Virus record (IMG/VR): IMGVR_UViG_3300028283_000005
Coordinates: 1 to 64,000 of that record
Source of the DNA: a virus
Strand: one strand, 5' to 3'
DNA length: 64,000 nt
In this document: positions 9,101-21,800 of the stretch, piece after piece
Position numbering within the stretch: the first letter of the stretch is position 1
Layout: each line of letters begins with the position of its first letter
Made by a program: the position numbers and the translations under genes
The notes under the pieces: model-generated
Told to the model about the DNA's origin: nothing
Seen by the model: the letters and a program-made list of their open reading frames with translations, nothing else
Databases searched by the model: none

Positions 9101-9843
9101 TATTGATGTAAATATCCTATTCCTTTTAAAGAATATATACTACGAATGGAATTCACTTCTTGTCTTCCTAGTCTATCTTTTAAGGAAATAGCAACAAGTA
9201 TTTTACCCTTTCCATCTCTTGGAGTTAAATACGTCCATACAGCTACATTTCCTGAATGTATATTATCATTTGATACAAATACAGGATTATGAATAGCCTC
9301 CATTAAATCATATAAATCCAATTTTTGTATTTCTGGATGTTTTGAAGAAATAAAATTCTCAAAAAAGTCTTTACTTAATATGATAGGTAAATCAGGAAAT
9401 CCCATCTTCTGAAGAATTCCAGAAGGTCGTCCTAAGTCAAAGATGTGATCTTTGCTAAGTTTACCTTTTACCCATTCAACTACTTCCTGCTTGAATATCG
9501 TTTTAAATTTTGAAAGTTCTGATAAAGGTTGTTGAAAGAATAAGTACTTATCTGTATATTCTATTCCTGCTCTTTCAGCATCCTCCCTCTGAACATCTCT
9601 TGCTTCATTCTCTTCCTTAATTTTTTCACTATCAAAATACTCATCAATAAGAGATTTAGGAATTTCAATATCTCTGGTAATATAATCTCCCTGTAGATAA
9701 AAGGACACTACATTTTCTCCAAATTCTACATTAATCTCTTTAGCAAGCTTATTAGCATTACTACTTGACATTGATAATCCGGGAAGAGTACGAACTTCTA
9801 CGATGTTTGTAATCCTACTTTTTATTTCGATTTTACAAGGCAT
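3148..9843 (-). CDS. Giant polyvalent/cargo virion protein with PD-(D/E)XK nuclease domain, 2231 aa
   Basis: One uninterrupted frame, 3 nt downstream of the RNA-polymerase giant. Visible parts: residues ~130-250 (PIILSKDFFENFISSKHPE ... GRQEVNSIRSIYS) resemble the MuF C-terminal/PBECR-type nuclease domain of phage polyvalent proteins. Two degenerate zincin-like motifs, TEEMVHVA and SEELIHMT, have Glu in place of the first His of HExxH. A RecB/Cas4-like PD-(D/E)XK nuclease signature has D1000 (GTLD), D1014-W-K1016 and Q1038-xxx-Y1042. Long charged helices follow, and a hydrophobic stretch (AILMSLVGAGLVMGFM) lies near the C-terminus. Crass-like phages package and eject proteins of this kind with the genome. 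Proposed role: an ejected multi-domain protein that may process DNA early in infection. The nuclease call is fairly firm, the MuF-like call moderate. A 124-bp piece of this gene recurs in the early region. Confidence 0.8.
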   Translation of the reverse strand: MPCKIEIKSRITNIVEVRTLPGLSMSSSNANKLAKEINVEFGENVVSFYLQGDYITRDIEIPKSLIDEYFDSEKIKEENEARDVQREDAERAGIEYTDKYLFFQQPLSELSKFKTIFKQEVVEWVKGKLSKDHIFDLGRPSGILQKMGFPDLPIILSKDFFENFISSKHPEIQKLDLYDLMEAIHNPVFVSNDNIHSGNVAVWTYLTPRDGKGKILVAISLKDRLGRQEVNSIRSIYSLKGIGYLHQYIDTLLNKNNLKYAQKSKALEYLKDIESFIESQRVASTSKKSGVTPSIFALENLKAKIQKLSEKVKSFSNPVSDEEIRFQSESLNASKSSEDTLIKVKEVIKKMGVNLQSLSDYLKENPNVEAKGVNALADIVKGIIAVAEGKEDVALTEEMVHVATAILEQKNPILIAEMISKIERFGIYKQTLNAYKDDVNYQTKDGKPDIRKIKKEAVDKLITELIIKGNEGSTEFPDLMDETNKSVIQVWWQKILDWFRGQYKASNISIFDEAAKIVMNEELGIVENVKQNQIYLSNEFSKVQPEKTYTRGEGINIPAKFRVLWSETTNKDSFISNRQIYNSVGYYSDSSILGEVNWSSLRKMYEMRHSLSDMERAQLFRDMFISLTRSTYGNIFNRGLATHLGLDRFTIVSLPTKSPLMAGKDTIYININENSSFINHLFDNAKDGNEQDLLDTMISEELIHMTSIRLSTQEEEEKAYRELSDEDKLKILQTYYHDINEVDTSKMNPHDYVHEYVRMQIQKKVLGWTTEEKRTTLAKIIDKVWDYLKVLLPKYTSLKSIYDKTLNFIEEGKGELNENSSNEILGLAPLSNKQKKIQQAILETQQRIRNVEAKEEVDAILRDTEEANNWYELLLPDGTWERIKKRVTDRVKEFYAKTFPHKEFTKEEKELNEIKRDAGVKYHNFFKLIHGMYFNSDGTKLDKVGERPVIDNDIDEQVFMKLERYFVNLMKSRFTNDKSPLVFSEVKIYDPIKKEAGTLDLLIIDESGKAHVLDWKFMNLAAGATDIAWFKKGAFNIQLGRYKEILKDVYGVKEMGMIRAIPILMKMERIDAKKKDSLLHISGINIGSVNPDNIETLTLLPIAERSESIESILEDKAYKPLDKLIEKLNNVAEQIGSNKVTGEEAKQYKTRRLNILNQAIRSMQIQQELAPLIDVIKEIAKEGQIIIDDYTLNFKDRSANSPELTEEVKSKMASDMREYIAIAKVFSNITVSVGHLIYNEKMIKSAKTDEEKEEVAERKQHLSDIRTEQDNINRSLNEIEELSGEFANKYIGWANRVIDLLLPEKVVKGLAATFKGVSDLPTAALRILYTLTTNAKMTASRTAFEEVEKLIVIREKLKAKGNLRDIIKQIYQRDDKNKLINKLVYRYSKEFFTQVDDNAVEGRRNKKWIKENIDYEAYKKEVKETLKRRIEWIIKKHSTVDEKITEQSIEDKLDSDKSLTENEKLIHKLITDERRMFDIDRKDFYGWNNYIIKRHPLEKWLSEEYKNIAKDADLLELYEFIVKTNDHAKDVGYIDNKNKSSFFLPFVRKTMAESFAWDFDISAIKNWGESFSINPSTTGYGSVNELSEQIEHSIPRYFTYDFTLEDGKRDTSDLSEDLFKNMIAYITHLQKYTYLTKVEDQIKLIKDIEAGKKHLVTTAANTLAIENGEPVTEKGNDENAELFDKFMRGIFYEEKYPVSDTDVAINANLINQMKGLINKMAGKEVYKINENPSAISMVKTIDAANRAFQLKTLGFEAISGLVNAFGGRIQVATQAGNYFKSSEIDRNAMKLVQNKFANDDEREIFIQLIDRFMPMKDDPSYEEMKKAGLSPFTRGSFIDTLMVFMRFPEQCLEKSVFLSLLDNMMIVDGKIVSIPEHVRNQYKGKDDQGRAYVQAQDTIKKEIEDLKKTSSISATVSLVDGKLNIPGLDMSDHNELNRLTRLTRRISRKATGGVSDSDRNQASMSIWLNSMMVFKSWIPKLLATRFDHFQQVSDDFSVIVGEDGTTEGEKYDIGRVRLWWGFMGFNLIKSIQDITNVLYAKEHGMEKLDELFIKYTKQYKERTGKDLTMSREDFIDMVRTNLRNQMKEIAILMSLVGAGLVMGFMKPPDDADKATKNFFRYAQKTIDKFVQELSFFYNPLEFQRLLSGGMFPAIGIFNDIEKFVTHFFMETTGLDLSNRDLTQEEVYKKAQPIKYLGKMFPISKSVFTYGAILNTDFAKEYDVTIPKEANR
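4678..4801 (-). repeat. 124-bp source copy of the segment duplicated at 60302-60425
   Basis: This stretch encodes residues ~1682-1722 of the 2231-aa protein (DKFMRGIFYEEKYPVSDTDV onward). Its reverse complement is identical over 124 bases to 60302-60425. Here it lies in an intact frame, so this is the parental copy. Confidence 0.95.
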
Positions 9844-9846
9844 TGT

Positions 9847-12800
9847 CTAGCATTTTTTTGATGTTCTACCTATATCTGGTTTTCCATTAGGTGCATTTGT
9901 ATTATCTTTCTTTTTATTTGTATCTCTCTCGTTTACCATCTTAGCAATAGGAGATTTTTTAGAGTACTCTTCATCAATAGCAGCTGTGGATAAATATCCT
10001 CCTCCTCTTTTCCTTGCTTTCTTTACATTAGGTTGTAAAAATAGTGAAATTATGTCAGCGTCATCTACATTCTTTGGATTTTCTAATCCGTTATCTATAA
10101 TAGATTGATTTTCTGTATTATAAAACTCATTTGCTCTGCTTCCATCTCCCCAAGCACTAATTGCTTTATACACTACATAGAACTTCTTCTTGTATTCTGT
10201 CATCAAGGGTTTGTTCTCTTCATTTACCACTTGTTGAAAGAGAGCTTTTTTCATATAGGAGAAGTCACTTTTTTTTCTCATCTCCTCTTGAATAGCAAAT
10301 ATCCTTGTTAGTTTATAGACTTTTCCACTATTAATATCATTCCAATCTTTTTCTGTAAGAAGTTCATCCATTAAGTTCCATGTATAGAAAATATATTTCT
10401 CACTTGATTCTTTGTTTGCTAAAGGAATTGTTGTGAGAGGAGGAATAACTTCTTTTGCTATAGCATCTTTTACTGCGGAGTTATTAAAGAATGCCATAGA
10501 TATATTGTACATTTTTGTGTCTCTTGCTGTCTTAATCCAAAAAGCAGAAAGACGAGACACAATATCATCATTATTCCAATTATTCCTATAGAATACACCA
10601 AGGTCTACAAAGGGTTGAAGATTAACCACCTCAAGTCTACTTAACGTTTTATTGTACACCTCTGCAAAATCTTCAAAAGGAATTACTGTGGTGTAAGAGA
10701 TCGTAGAAGGGGAAAGACCACTCTGCAAAATAGCAACATTGATGAGTCCTCTATATATTTCACTGTCTTCTCCAAGTGTATCACGTATTTCCCGAAAGGC
10801 GTAGATGATGTTATTCTGATCATATACCTTATTGTCAATTCCTCTGATCTTTATATTATTGACAGCGTTCTCTGTGCCTTTTGGAGAAGGACTAATCTGG
10901 AGCGTATTAATAATATAATTATCGTGAAGAGGATGATTTTTATCTCTTTTAGCCTCATCAACAAAATTAGCAATATCATCAACAATACCTTCATTAAATA
11001 ATTCCTTGATATATTGATTAAATCCTCCATTTGTTTGTACAGCATAATCAAAGATATCAGCAGTTGCTTTCTTAGCAATCTTCAAAAAGTCATTATCACT
11101 CATATCTATATAGGGAAGAAGTACTTGCTGTAATATTCTTCTCACCTTTGTTTGATCTGATATAAGAATCTTAGCAACAGCATTCCTTGCTGAACCTAAT
11201 ACTTTTGGGATACTACCAATGAATGAATGATCTAATAAACTCTGCGTATCACTAATCAATGTCTCATTGGCTTTCTTCATTTGCTGTTCTTTCTTCCATA
11301 TAAGAAGAGGATCGTTAAATGTAGCAGTGTCATAATTGGTTGCCTGTGTGATATTGAAAAGATGAGTTGCCATCTTAGCATACTTCAGAAACTCATCTAA
11401 CATCTTCAATTGATCCTGAATTTCTTGCTTGGTAAGTGATTTATATTCTTTACCTACAAGTTTTTCAAGAGTACCTTTAGAGGGTATTGTAAAATTCCTT
11501 ATCTCTGATGCTGCAATAGCTATTTGTTCTTCTGTAGCATAATCAGCTTTCACCTTATCAACTATAGTACTATTAAATAGCCATACATATCCATGGCTCT
11601 CAATCTCTTTGAGATAATGGCGAATGAGAGGTTGGTTCATAAAATAGGCTATATCTTCAATAGGAACACCAATTTTTACCAAGAATAAGAATGTAGGGGC
11701 AACATTGGGTGCTGCGCCTAATTCCATAATCCAAGGTCCTTTGGAAATATCAACATATCCATCAATAAACTGGGCAATGATATCAGATATGTGCTGTTCT
11801 GCAGCATTTACTATTTTGGAAAGAGTAGGAAGCATCTGATTTCCCACTTTAATTCTATTAAACTTTGAAAATTTTACCCTGCCATCACCAAGCCATTCCT
11901 GATCCTCTGCCGATGTTCTTCCAAGTAAAGAAGGATCTATCACCATAGGTTGCCTTTGATTAAGGGAATGATTTGTCTGACTTACAGCAGCAATAGCAAT
12001 AGCATGTTTACCAGAAACAAAAGCATGTCTAAGTCTCGACATAAAAGTTCTATCAAGCATATTGTCAATTGCTTCATAATTAAAGGTCTCTCCATGAATC
12101 GCTTTGGCAATTTTCTCTCCTAATTCTTTTAACTGTTTAGCAGAATTTGGTTTAATTAGTTGGTCATAGTTCAAAGGATGAGAAATTAAAGCATCAGATG
12201 ATTCTATATAGGCATTCTCAAGACTCTTTTTGTATATAGAATTTATAATCTTATTCTCAATTCCATCTTTTCTAATTTCATCAACAAACTCTTTTGTTAA
12301 CGCTTCTTCAGTAAAGGCAGAAGAGAAGATGTCACGTATGAGTTTATTCTCTGGAGTATCAATTATATTTCCTTCCTCATCAAATGTATTAGAAAAAAAT
12401 TTACTTCTTACCTCATCGTTTTCCTCAGCAAGAAATCTATTAAGTTCTTTCCTTTGATTATCTGTAAGAAATTCTCCAGATTCATATACTTCTTTGATCT
12501 TATTTTTAGCTTCTTCTCCATATCCAAAGAAAGGAACTGCTTTTAATTCTCCCTTAGCATTCTTATAAATATTCTTTAAATAGATGGAGAGTTTATCAAT
12601 ATCAAAGTCAGCTCCCGATCTTCTTACAATTTCTGAAGGAACAACAACACTGTCCCCAAACTCTGTTGGAAGAAACTGCCTTATCTCAAATACATCAATA
12701 GAATTCTGCTTCTGTGTTGGAATACGAAAAGCTATTCCTCTGAGAATTCGTTTTCCTTCATCTGTAGTATTCAGATAATCAAGAAGTGCCTTATCACTCA

Positions 12801-15800
12801 TATCACTCTTAAACCATCTTTTTACCATTATCTGACATACGTTCACTTTCTTTCCATCCTCTGTTCTTGAATAGAATTCGAGAGTATCTGATTGGTATCC
12901 TTTCTTTCCTACAATCTTTGTAATACCAAGTTTCTGCTGTTCAAAAAACGTAGAAGGTATTTGTACTTTTAATCCCCCGGGCATCTTTGGAGAAACAATA
13001 ACTCTGTCAACAATTGAATAAAGAATATTTCTCACCTGTTGATATGCTGGTGTAGATTCAAGAAGAGAGGTTTCCTTTCCAAAAGAGTTGATAGCATCAA
13101 TCAGATTATCATTCACCTCACGTTTTAATATCTCATCTTTAAGTGTGTTAAGAGTCATTGAGAAATCAGAGAAGTTGTATTCTTTATTTCCATTCTTATT
13201 AATAGTTTCCTTGATGCCAAGTTTATTAAGAAGAGTTTGATACCCATCTTCCATTAGAGCTTCGAGAAGGGTTTGATTATTCTTTATCTCTTTAAATAAA
13301 GAAGACTCTGCTTTCTTATCATCATCTGATAATAATGTCCATTTAGCATATCTATTCTCAAATTTATCATTGGGAAGAAAGTCTATAGGTACACCAGCTT
13401 CCATAAAATCCATAGTGATAAGTTTGGTTACCTGCGATCCTCTTGTTACATTATCTCCTTCTTTAGCAGGCACTTCTGTCTGAAGACTCATTATGGAGAA
13501 AGGTATATTGATGATTCCTTTATATGGAGAGGTAACAAAATTTCCTTTTGCATCATAAACATTATTTGTCTCTTCTGCTCCTACCTTTCTTGCTGAATTG
13601 AATATAACATAATCTAAATCTTCCTTTTGCATTTTGTCATAAAGGGAAAGACTGTTGGATGTTTCTTTTCCTCCATTGATATTAATATCAGATATTACAC
13701 GATAGGAGAGAGGATAGAGAGCATATTTGTCAAGTACTATATCATTATAGTCCTTATCGTTAGCTTTATTTCCTGAAACAATAGGTTTAAGCGGTGTGTA
13801 TGCACTTTGGACTTTAGGATTCCCTTTATCAAGAATGGACTGTTCTTCCTGAGTAAGAGCTATGTTTTTATGCTGCTTCTCCCAAGCAATATCATACCTG
13901 AACTGGCTTTCTTCCCTATCATTCCAATTGCTTGCACGAATTCTGAAATTCCTATACGCCTTAAAAGTAATTATACCTGAACCATCTGTTTCTTCATAAG
14001 GATCATATCCCGGGAGGTTACTAATTGCAATAACATCAGTAAGAGTTGCTGTTTTAAAATAATCACGAATAAAGTCTGTATGTCCTATATCCTTTTTATT
14101 AAATCCCTTATTCCAAACATTATTAAGAACTGTGTTCATAGATAATGATCCAGAGATAATAGATTGACGAGGAGAGATAAAACTCTTGATGCGTTTCAAC
14201 TCATCATTATATTGATAGGGATCTGAATATAAGACTTTATGCATTTCTATATTGGCTATCATATAATTGATAGTGAGAACAGTGAGTTCATTAGTGAGAC
14301 TGTCTCTCTTCATGTGAACAGGAAGATCTATATTCTTTAGAGTAAATCCTTTTTCATCTTCCTCAAGAATATTCAAATAAGTTAATATTCTTTCAGTTTT
14401 ATCTGTTGCTTGTTTTATGTATTTCTCAATAGCCTTATTTATCTCTTCTTTATTCTCCTCATATACTTCTCTACTTGTTCCCTCTTGAGATAGTATAGTG
14501 GTGTAGAGTTTCTTTGAATGAGCCTCAAGAATTTCTTTGAAGAATCTCATCTCTTTGGAAAGTTCTTTTCTCTTTTTAGTAACACCTTTTCTATCTTCTC
14601 TCGCTAAATTAAGTTCACTAATAAAATATTCACCAAAGATTTTATGAACATCGTTAAATCCTTTTCTTAAAGAAGTTGTGGAAATAGGATTACCCATTTG
14701 AACCATCCACTCTATTGAGGCATCTCCGGGGATAAGATTAAGGAACCATCCTTTTAGATTCAGATTAAGTTCTTGAATAAGTCTTTCCATATAGGTAAGT
14801 CTGGAGGCTTCTTTACTCTTTCCACTCTTGCTATACATAATCCCTCCTGCATATCCTGTCTTGAGTAATTCTTTTTCCAATGAACGTCTATCTCCTTCTT
14901 CGTCAAATAGTCGTTTCATTAGATTAGACCCTTGAGCAAAAGAGTCAGTGAGAAGATATTCATATTGTGTTCCTCTTAGTTCACTTGTATTTTTTATACT
15001 GGAGAGAACATCGTATAGATTACTTGCAGCATTAGGGCCAATATAAGACTGCATTCTTTCTCCAACAATGTTGAAGAAGGCACTATCAAAGGTAGGATTG
15101 CTTGCTATTGATTTAGCAAGTCCCAATTCAAGAAGTCTTCCTTTTATATCTAATGCCTTTCCTCCAAAAGTTACAATTTCTTCAGAATTTATAATACTGC
15201 TTCTTATTCCTCCCACTGCTTCTTTAAAGGTAGAATATATGTTTGGATGATTAATTCTTAAATAATTAAGCTCTTTTCCTGTAAACGCCATACCTAATTT
15301 TCCAAGAAAACTTAGAATTGCTTGTGGACTATCGAGAAGAACTCCTCTCATAGAAACAGGATCACCAATAAACTTTTTAGATTTCTTGTCCCATTTAAAG
15401 AAACCTTTTCCTTCTTTAGCTTTTAATACAATGTTCTTTTCATAATCATCCCTGAATTGCATGGCTGCTGTGGATAAACTTGCTTCACCTACTACCACTT
15501 CACCATTGTCAAGAACAAAGATGTTTTGTACACTTGGATTTTGTTTCTTAAATGTATTCCAGAAAGCATTAAGCAATTGAGAAGCATGTGTAGTATTGAT
15601 CTTTTCAAAACTATGATTCCCGGGAGAATCAAATTCTGTTTTCATTAATCGTTTGTAGAGTACTCTATAATTAGAATCATCCTTCGCCATCTGACGAAGT
15701 TTATCCATCATGTCATCAATGTTAATAGAATGAGAAAGTTTATTCCACAGGTTAATAACTGTCTGTGATGAGGGAATAAGTGATACACCACCAATTGATG

Positions 15801-18800
15801 TTCTAATTGCCTGTACCTTTCCATTCTCATCTATGGTTGTTTTAGGAATAGTGGCAAGAAGAAGTTTTATAGCAGCATTGGCTTTTCTAAAACTATCCAT
15901 CTTTCGAGCATCCTGATAATCATCCTTTCCTGTATTCTCATTATTATGAAGTTGGATATGATCATTTTCATCAAATTCAATATTATATCCCTTTAGATAC
16001 TCTTCATGTCTATTAATAATACTGTCCCATTCACTATCAATATTTACTATCAGTCGAATAACTTCTGCATTTCTTTGTTTGTATTGTTCTTTTGTAATAC
16101 TACCTTCATCATAAAGAATTTTGTTAGCGACTCTCTTGCTTTTTAATTGTTTGAATATCTGATCTTTTAATTCTGGATATATCTCACTCTTCTTTATATT
16201 TGGAATATTAAAAAGATTCTCATCTTTATTAATAACCCTCTTAATAAGCAGATAGGTCATGTGTTCAATAACATCAGCTCTTTGTCTATCAGACACTCTC
16301 ACTAAACTGTAGTCAGCACCTTCTGAAGCTATCTCATCTTCAATATCAATCACACCTTTATTAACAAAATTAAGAGAGGATGCAAAAGGAATAGATGATT
16401 TATATCCTCCTGTATTTATAGTACTGAATAGTTCTTCAATAGCAGATTGAGTCTTACGATCTACAAAAAAGGATTTAATAATATTTACCAGATCAGAAAA
16501 CAATTTAACAATAAATGGTCTTCCGTCTGCAGGTTTAGGGGGAATCTTCTTATCCTGAACATAGTCTCTGAACTCCTCAGCCATCTTTTCATTAGCCATT
16601 TTCATTGTAACAGCAGGATCAGAATACTTAAATGTCTTCTCTGACTTTAAATCATAGAAGGTTCCACTTCTCTGTTTAAATTCATTGTATATCTTTACTC
16701 TTTCTTCAGGAGTGGTACTCATTTGCCATATAGCATGAAACACCTCATGATAGATTGTCCCCACTTCAGCATTCTGATAAAGATAGAGAGCTCCGTTTTT
16801 AAACATCCCCCACGCTTGCTTGCCATTGGTAGACATCATAATATTCTTCACCCTGTATAGAGGAATATGAGGAAAGTTTTTCTTCAACCAACTCTCTACT
16901 ATATTCCAATTCTCTACAGTAATTGGTTCTGAACTTTCTCTAGCTTGACGTAAATCTTCATCATCGACATCATTCTTTTCTCCTTCTTCTATCTCTGTAA
17001 GTGCATCTTTTGCTTCCTGAGAGAGAGGTTTTCCGATTTGCTTCTCTACATCTTCTGTATTCTCAAGCTCTTCTAAAGAGAACGATTCCTCTTTTTCTTC
17101 TATCTCTTTAACAGGTTTTTCTTTTATCTCTTTCTTAGTTTTTTTCTCATCTTTTGTTTTTCCAGCTTCAATGTATATTTGTACAATTTCTTCAAATTGT
17201 CCCACCTTACCATCAGGAGCTATCCCTATGGCTGATTCGTAATTCTTTTCACTAACATCACTTTGAGCAACAAACCTCACATTTCTTCCTTCCTTGGTTG
17301 TAAATATGTTTACTGTTCCTACACCTTTCTTTCTATCAAGGTTAAGAGTGTATTCTTTTGAATCTTCAAGTTCTTCTAAAGAAAATCCTTCTTCTTCTGA
17401 TTTCTTAGTGGAAGGTTTGTTTTTCCTCTCAAGAATATCCTGAAGGATTGCCCATTTTACAGATTTAATAGCAATCTTCTTAGATTCTTCTTCTGTTCTC
17501 CCACCTTCTACTTTCTCAGTAGAGGTTTCTGTAGCACTCTTTGCTTTAAAAGATCCGGGTTTCTTAGTCTGTTTTTTATACTCTGGAATTATAGGAGATT
17601 CTCCATCATCCTCCACATAGAAATAGATACCATGACGGTTTGTTTCATCATCTGATATAATAGGTTTCATCCATGTTGTTAAAGGAACTTCATCAGCTAT
17701 TCTATTCTTCTTTGAAAGAAGATAGGTTTGATAGTTTTCCCATGTGGTAGCAACGATCTCTCCTTTGTCATTAATATCGGTAATTTCTTCATAGCTTTCA
17801 TTTACATCTTTAATCATATGATTATTAATGTTCATGAAGAGACTTTGAAGACTCTCAATAACTGCTTTCCTGTTTTCTTCTAATGCAGAAGGTTTGAAAG
17901 CGTAGTTTGTACCATCGTCAGAAATATAGAGAGTGAGTTGTTTTGTCTTTACATCACGCTTGAAGTAGATATTATTTCTTCCAAGAAACTCCTTCTCTCC
18001 CTTCTCAGGAGCTCTCCAGAATACAACTGACCTCAGATACGTGAGTAGTCTTTTCGCTTCCTCTGAAGTCATCCCATCGGTCTCCATCATTAATTCAGAG
18101 AGACGATGAATCACTTTATATACAGCATATGCTTCTTTCTTATTGAGTTGCCTGTTATGCAACTTTGCATATCCATTACTTAATTTAGCAAACACTCTGC
18201 CAAGGACATTTGTAAACTTCACACTTCCATTTTCAATAACATCATTGGTTGTTGGAATTTCAAGAATAACCTGATTATGCATTTCATTTTCTGTAATAAG
18301 ATGGGCATCTTCTACAGAGGTGCGAGTACTATAATCAATAGTATTATCGTCCTTCATTACATAACTGGGTATACCAAATGAGGCATTTATAGTATACGTA
18401 ATGTTTAAAAGATCTTCTTTACTTGTTGTTGCCTCTGCTTTCTTAAATATACCATCTCTCCAAGCAGCGTATTCTTTTCTAAGAGAGGTTTGTACTTCTT
18501 CAGGAGTAGTCTTTCTAAACATGGATTCATTTCCATATTCCCCACTCCATCTCAACTTCTCTGTTGGAAATACCTGAAAAATTCCATTTTCTAAAGGATC
18601 TTGTCCTTCCTTGAGAACTTTTCCATTAACGTCAACAAGAGATAGTTTCCCTGTCTTCTCATCAACCTCTGCCATTACTAAAGCAATGATATCTTTTTGC
18701 TTTTCTATTGCTTCTGCTTCTGTTTCATCAGAAGTTTTTGGAAATAGAAAATTAGTAAGACCGGGAATAAGAAGATGTTCATTCTTTGATGTAATGTATA

Positions 18801-21800
18801 CACCACGAATATTTGCCTTATTTTTAAATTTAGCAAGTTTTGCTCCAAATAGATTGACTCTCTTCTGATGAGCTTTTCCATCATCAGGAGCCACTGTACT
18901 TGACACTACATGTTTGTCATTTTTCTTAGCATCAGGCTCATACTCCTCATCGTGTTTATTCAAATTGGCATTACGTACACCTGCTTTATTTGAAGACATT
19001 GTTTTCTCGGCAGAGGAGGTTTCTTTATTATCCTTACCTAATTTCTCCTCTTCAAGTTTCTGTTGTTTAGCTTGTTCAGCGTAAGGTTTGAATTTATCAA
19101 GAATAGTGCGCAAACCAATTAATTCAGGTTCAATTTCTTTCACCTCTTTCTGCAATGCTTCTATTTCATCCCTTACTTCCTGAGCTTTCTTCTCATTAGG
19201 AGAAATTTCAAATTCTTCTGTCTCAGCAACAATGTCTTCAAGTGTTTGTAAATCTGCTTTATACTCTGGTTTAAGTTTTAGAAAGTTAGGATTGGCTTGA
19301 ATAAAATCTACCCATTGTTGTCCTATAATTGCATTGGGAGCTTTTGGGTATTTTGTTTCAAATTCAACAACTAGAGAATGAATAGTGTTAACAACACTAT
19401 CAATTGCTTTCTCTATACTGGAAAGAATCTTATGCAGTCTGCTTATTTGTTTTGTATTTTCTTCTGCTGTAAGTTCAAGGAGTGTGAGTTGATCTTCTAT
19501 TTCTTTTGTGAATCCTTCAATATCAGGAGAGAGTTCATAATTATAATGAGAAGCATCCTCTACATAGGCAATAGCTATTTCTATATCTTCCTTTTGACGC
19601 TCAAGATTAGCAACTTCATATTCAATATCATCTTTCATTCTTGAAAGACGACTTGCTGCCTCTAAGTATTTCTTGGCATGTTTCTTAAATCTGACAGTTT
19701 TCTTTACTGATTTATTGATAGCATTTGGACTTTCAATGTCTTCTCTTAAGAGTTCGAGACCATCAATTATATTTTTAAGTTCTGCTTTCTTTTTATTAAT
19801 CAGTTCTGTTATAATGGTTTGTTTTTCTGAAAGTTCAACAAATAATTCTGTAAGAAGATTGTTTCTCTTTCTTGTACTCTCTTCAATTTTCTTATTGTCT
19901 TCTCTCCTCTTCTTTTCATCTGTCAGTCTTTCACGAGCAGCAGTTTGATCTTTTGTTTCAATTGTTCCTATCTTCTTTATCATAGGTTGATTGAACTCTC
20001 CTTTAGGAAAGAACTGTTCTCTGGATACTTCCATGCGAGTGAGAACTACCTTTCCTGTTTTTCTATCATTGTATTTAGGATAGACAAAGAAAAGTTTTCC
20101 ATCCTTATATTCTATTCTGCCTTGTTGGGTTCTTGGTTTTCCATCTTTACCTTTTCCAAAGTTAAATTCAAATTTTTCATTCCTGTGATGATAGAAAAAA
20201 TTAGCACTATCGTTATCTTTCAAAGTACTTAGATCAGAAACATGATATTTCTTGAAGACATCCTTACCGATAGTTTTCACTTCACCTTTGTTCGTAAGAA
20301 CATCCACTGTATCACCATTGTCTTTAAGAATCTTAAATTCTGGAATTTCAATATGTTTCTCAAGTCCATTCTTATCATAATCTATCCCAGATCCTAAGAA
20401 ATAGGTTTTACCAACATTGAATTTTCCTTTCCCTCTTATTGTTTCCAGTTCAACAACCTCATCCTCTGTTTCTGCAAGTTTTTCAAGTTCTTCTGGTGTA
20501 ATTATCTTTACTTCTTTCTCGGTCCATTTCTCAGGTGTGATTTTCATATCCTCATATTCCTTTCGGAAATTCTCCCTGCGAGGAACCATCAACCCAATGC
20601 TATTTAACGCTTCTCCAACCTCATCTTTATTAATATCATCCATAACAGATATTAACTCTGCTGCAGAATTGAAGCTTTCATAATTTCCTTTTGATAAATC
20701 TTTAATGATTGTGGAGGCATCTACTCCTGCTGTCATTAACTCAGGATGAGCTAATGAAGGAATAAGAGAAGTTATCCTCTCATCATAATCAATAATCTTT
20801 GTGGAAGCATAAACCATCTTATCTATTACATCAGATGGATATTTTGCTTTACCTTTTTCATCTGTTATTCCTCCATATCGTATATGAAGAGATTGATACA
20901 TAGACTTCATATTCTTGGCAGTCTGCTCAAGATTTGTAAGTCTCTTGACATATGCTTCTTTGGTATCAGTAGCTTGAGCTTTTCCTTCTGCAACTAATTG
21001 AGCCCACCCTTCTTCTGTACTTGCAAGTTGTTTGTAATCTGTTATATCAGAAGAAACCATATCATATCTACCAAACTTTAAACGGGGAATAAGATAGTTG
21101 ATGATATAATCTTTCTCAAGATCTTTACTCTCTGTAATTTTTCCTTCTTTAAGTGCTTGCTCTCTTTCTTCCTGAATAACAACACCTCTATTTACTCCAT
21201 CTAATGTTTCCTTAGTAAAGTCTGATAATTTACTTGAATTGAAACTTTTTAATGCTTCTGCTGTATTTCTACTTAATTCTCTTGATTCTTTAAACTTTCC
21301 TTTTCCTAACATCAATGCTCCAGAGAGACCCCCTATAAGAACATTTTCCATGCCTTCGTCAGTAGTGAGTGTTTTCTTTACCCCTTCTACAATGCTCTCT
21401 AATACATTTGGATCTTTATTAAGTCTCTTCTTATCAAAGTAATCCTGCGTACCTACAGTGATGGCATACTGAGCACCTTCTTCAAATCCTTCTGATGTAG
21501 AAAAGAGATATGGACGTACTTTATTTACTCCTCTTACAATAGGGCCTCCCCATGCTTTCTTTTCAACATATTTTTCACCTTCTCTAACGACATCTTTTGT
21601 TTCTCTAATGACATTATTGATTACACCTTTCTCTGCTTTATAAGATGACCCGAGTATTTTAGGAAACTGAATATAATTTGTTGCACTTAATAATGCAATG
21701 TTCCAAGCCAAAGAAGCGTTGCCAACTCCTTCAGAAGCATCATTTATTTTCTTTAACTCTTCTCCAATAGGAGACCTCCCTCCATTTCTTTCTCTATATT

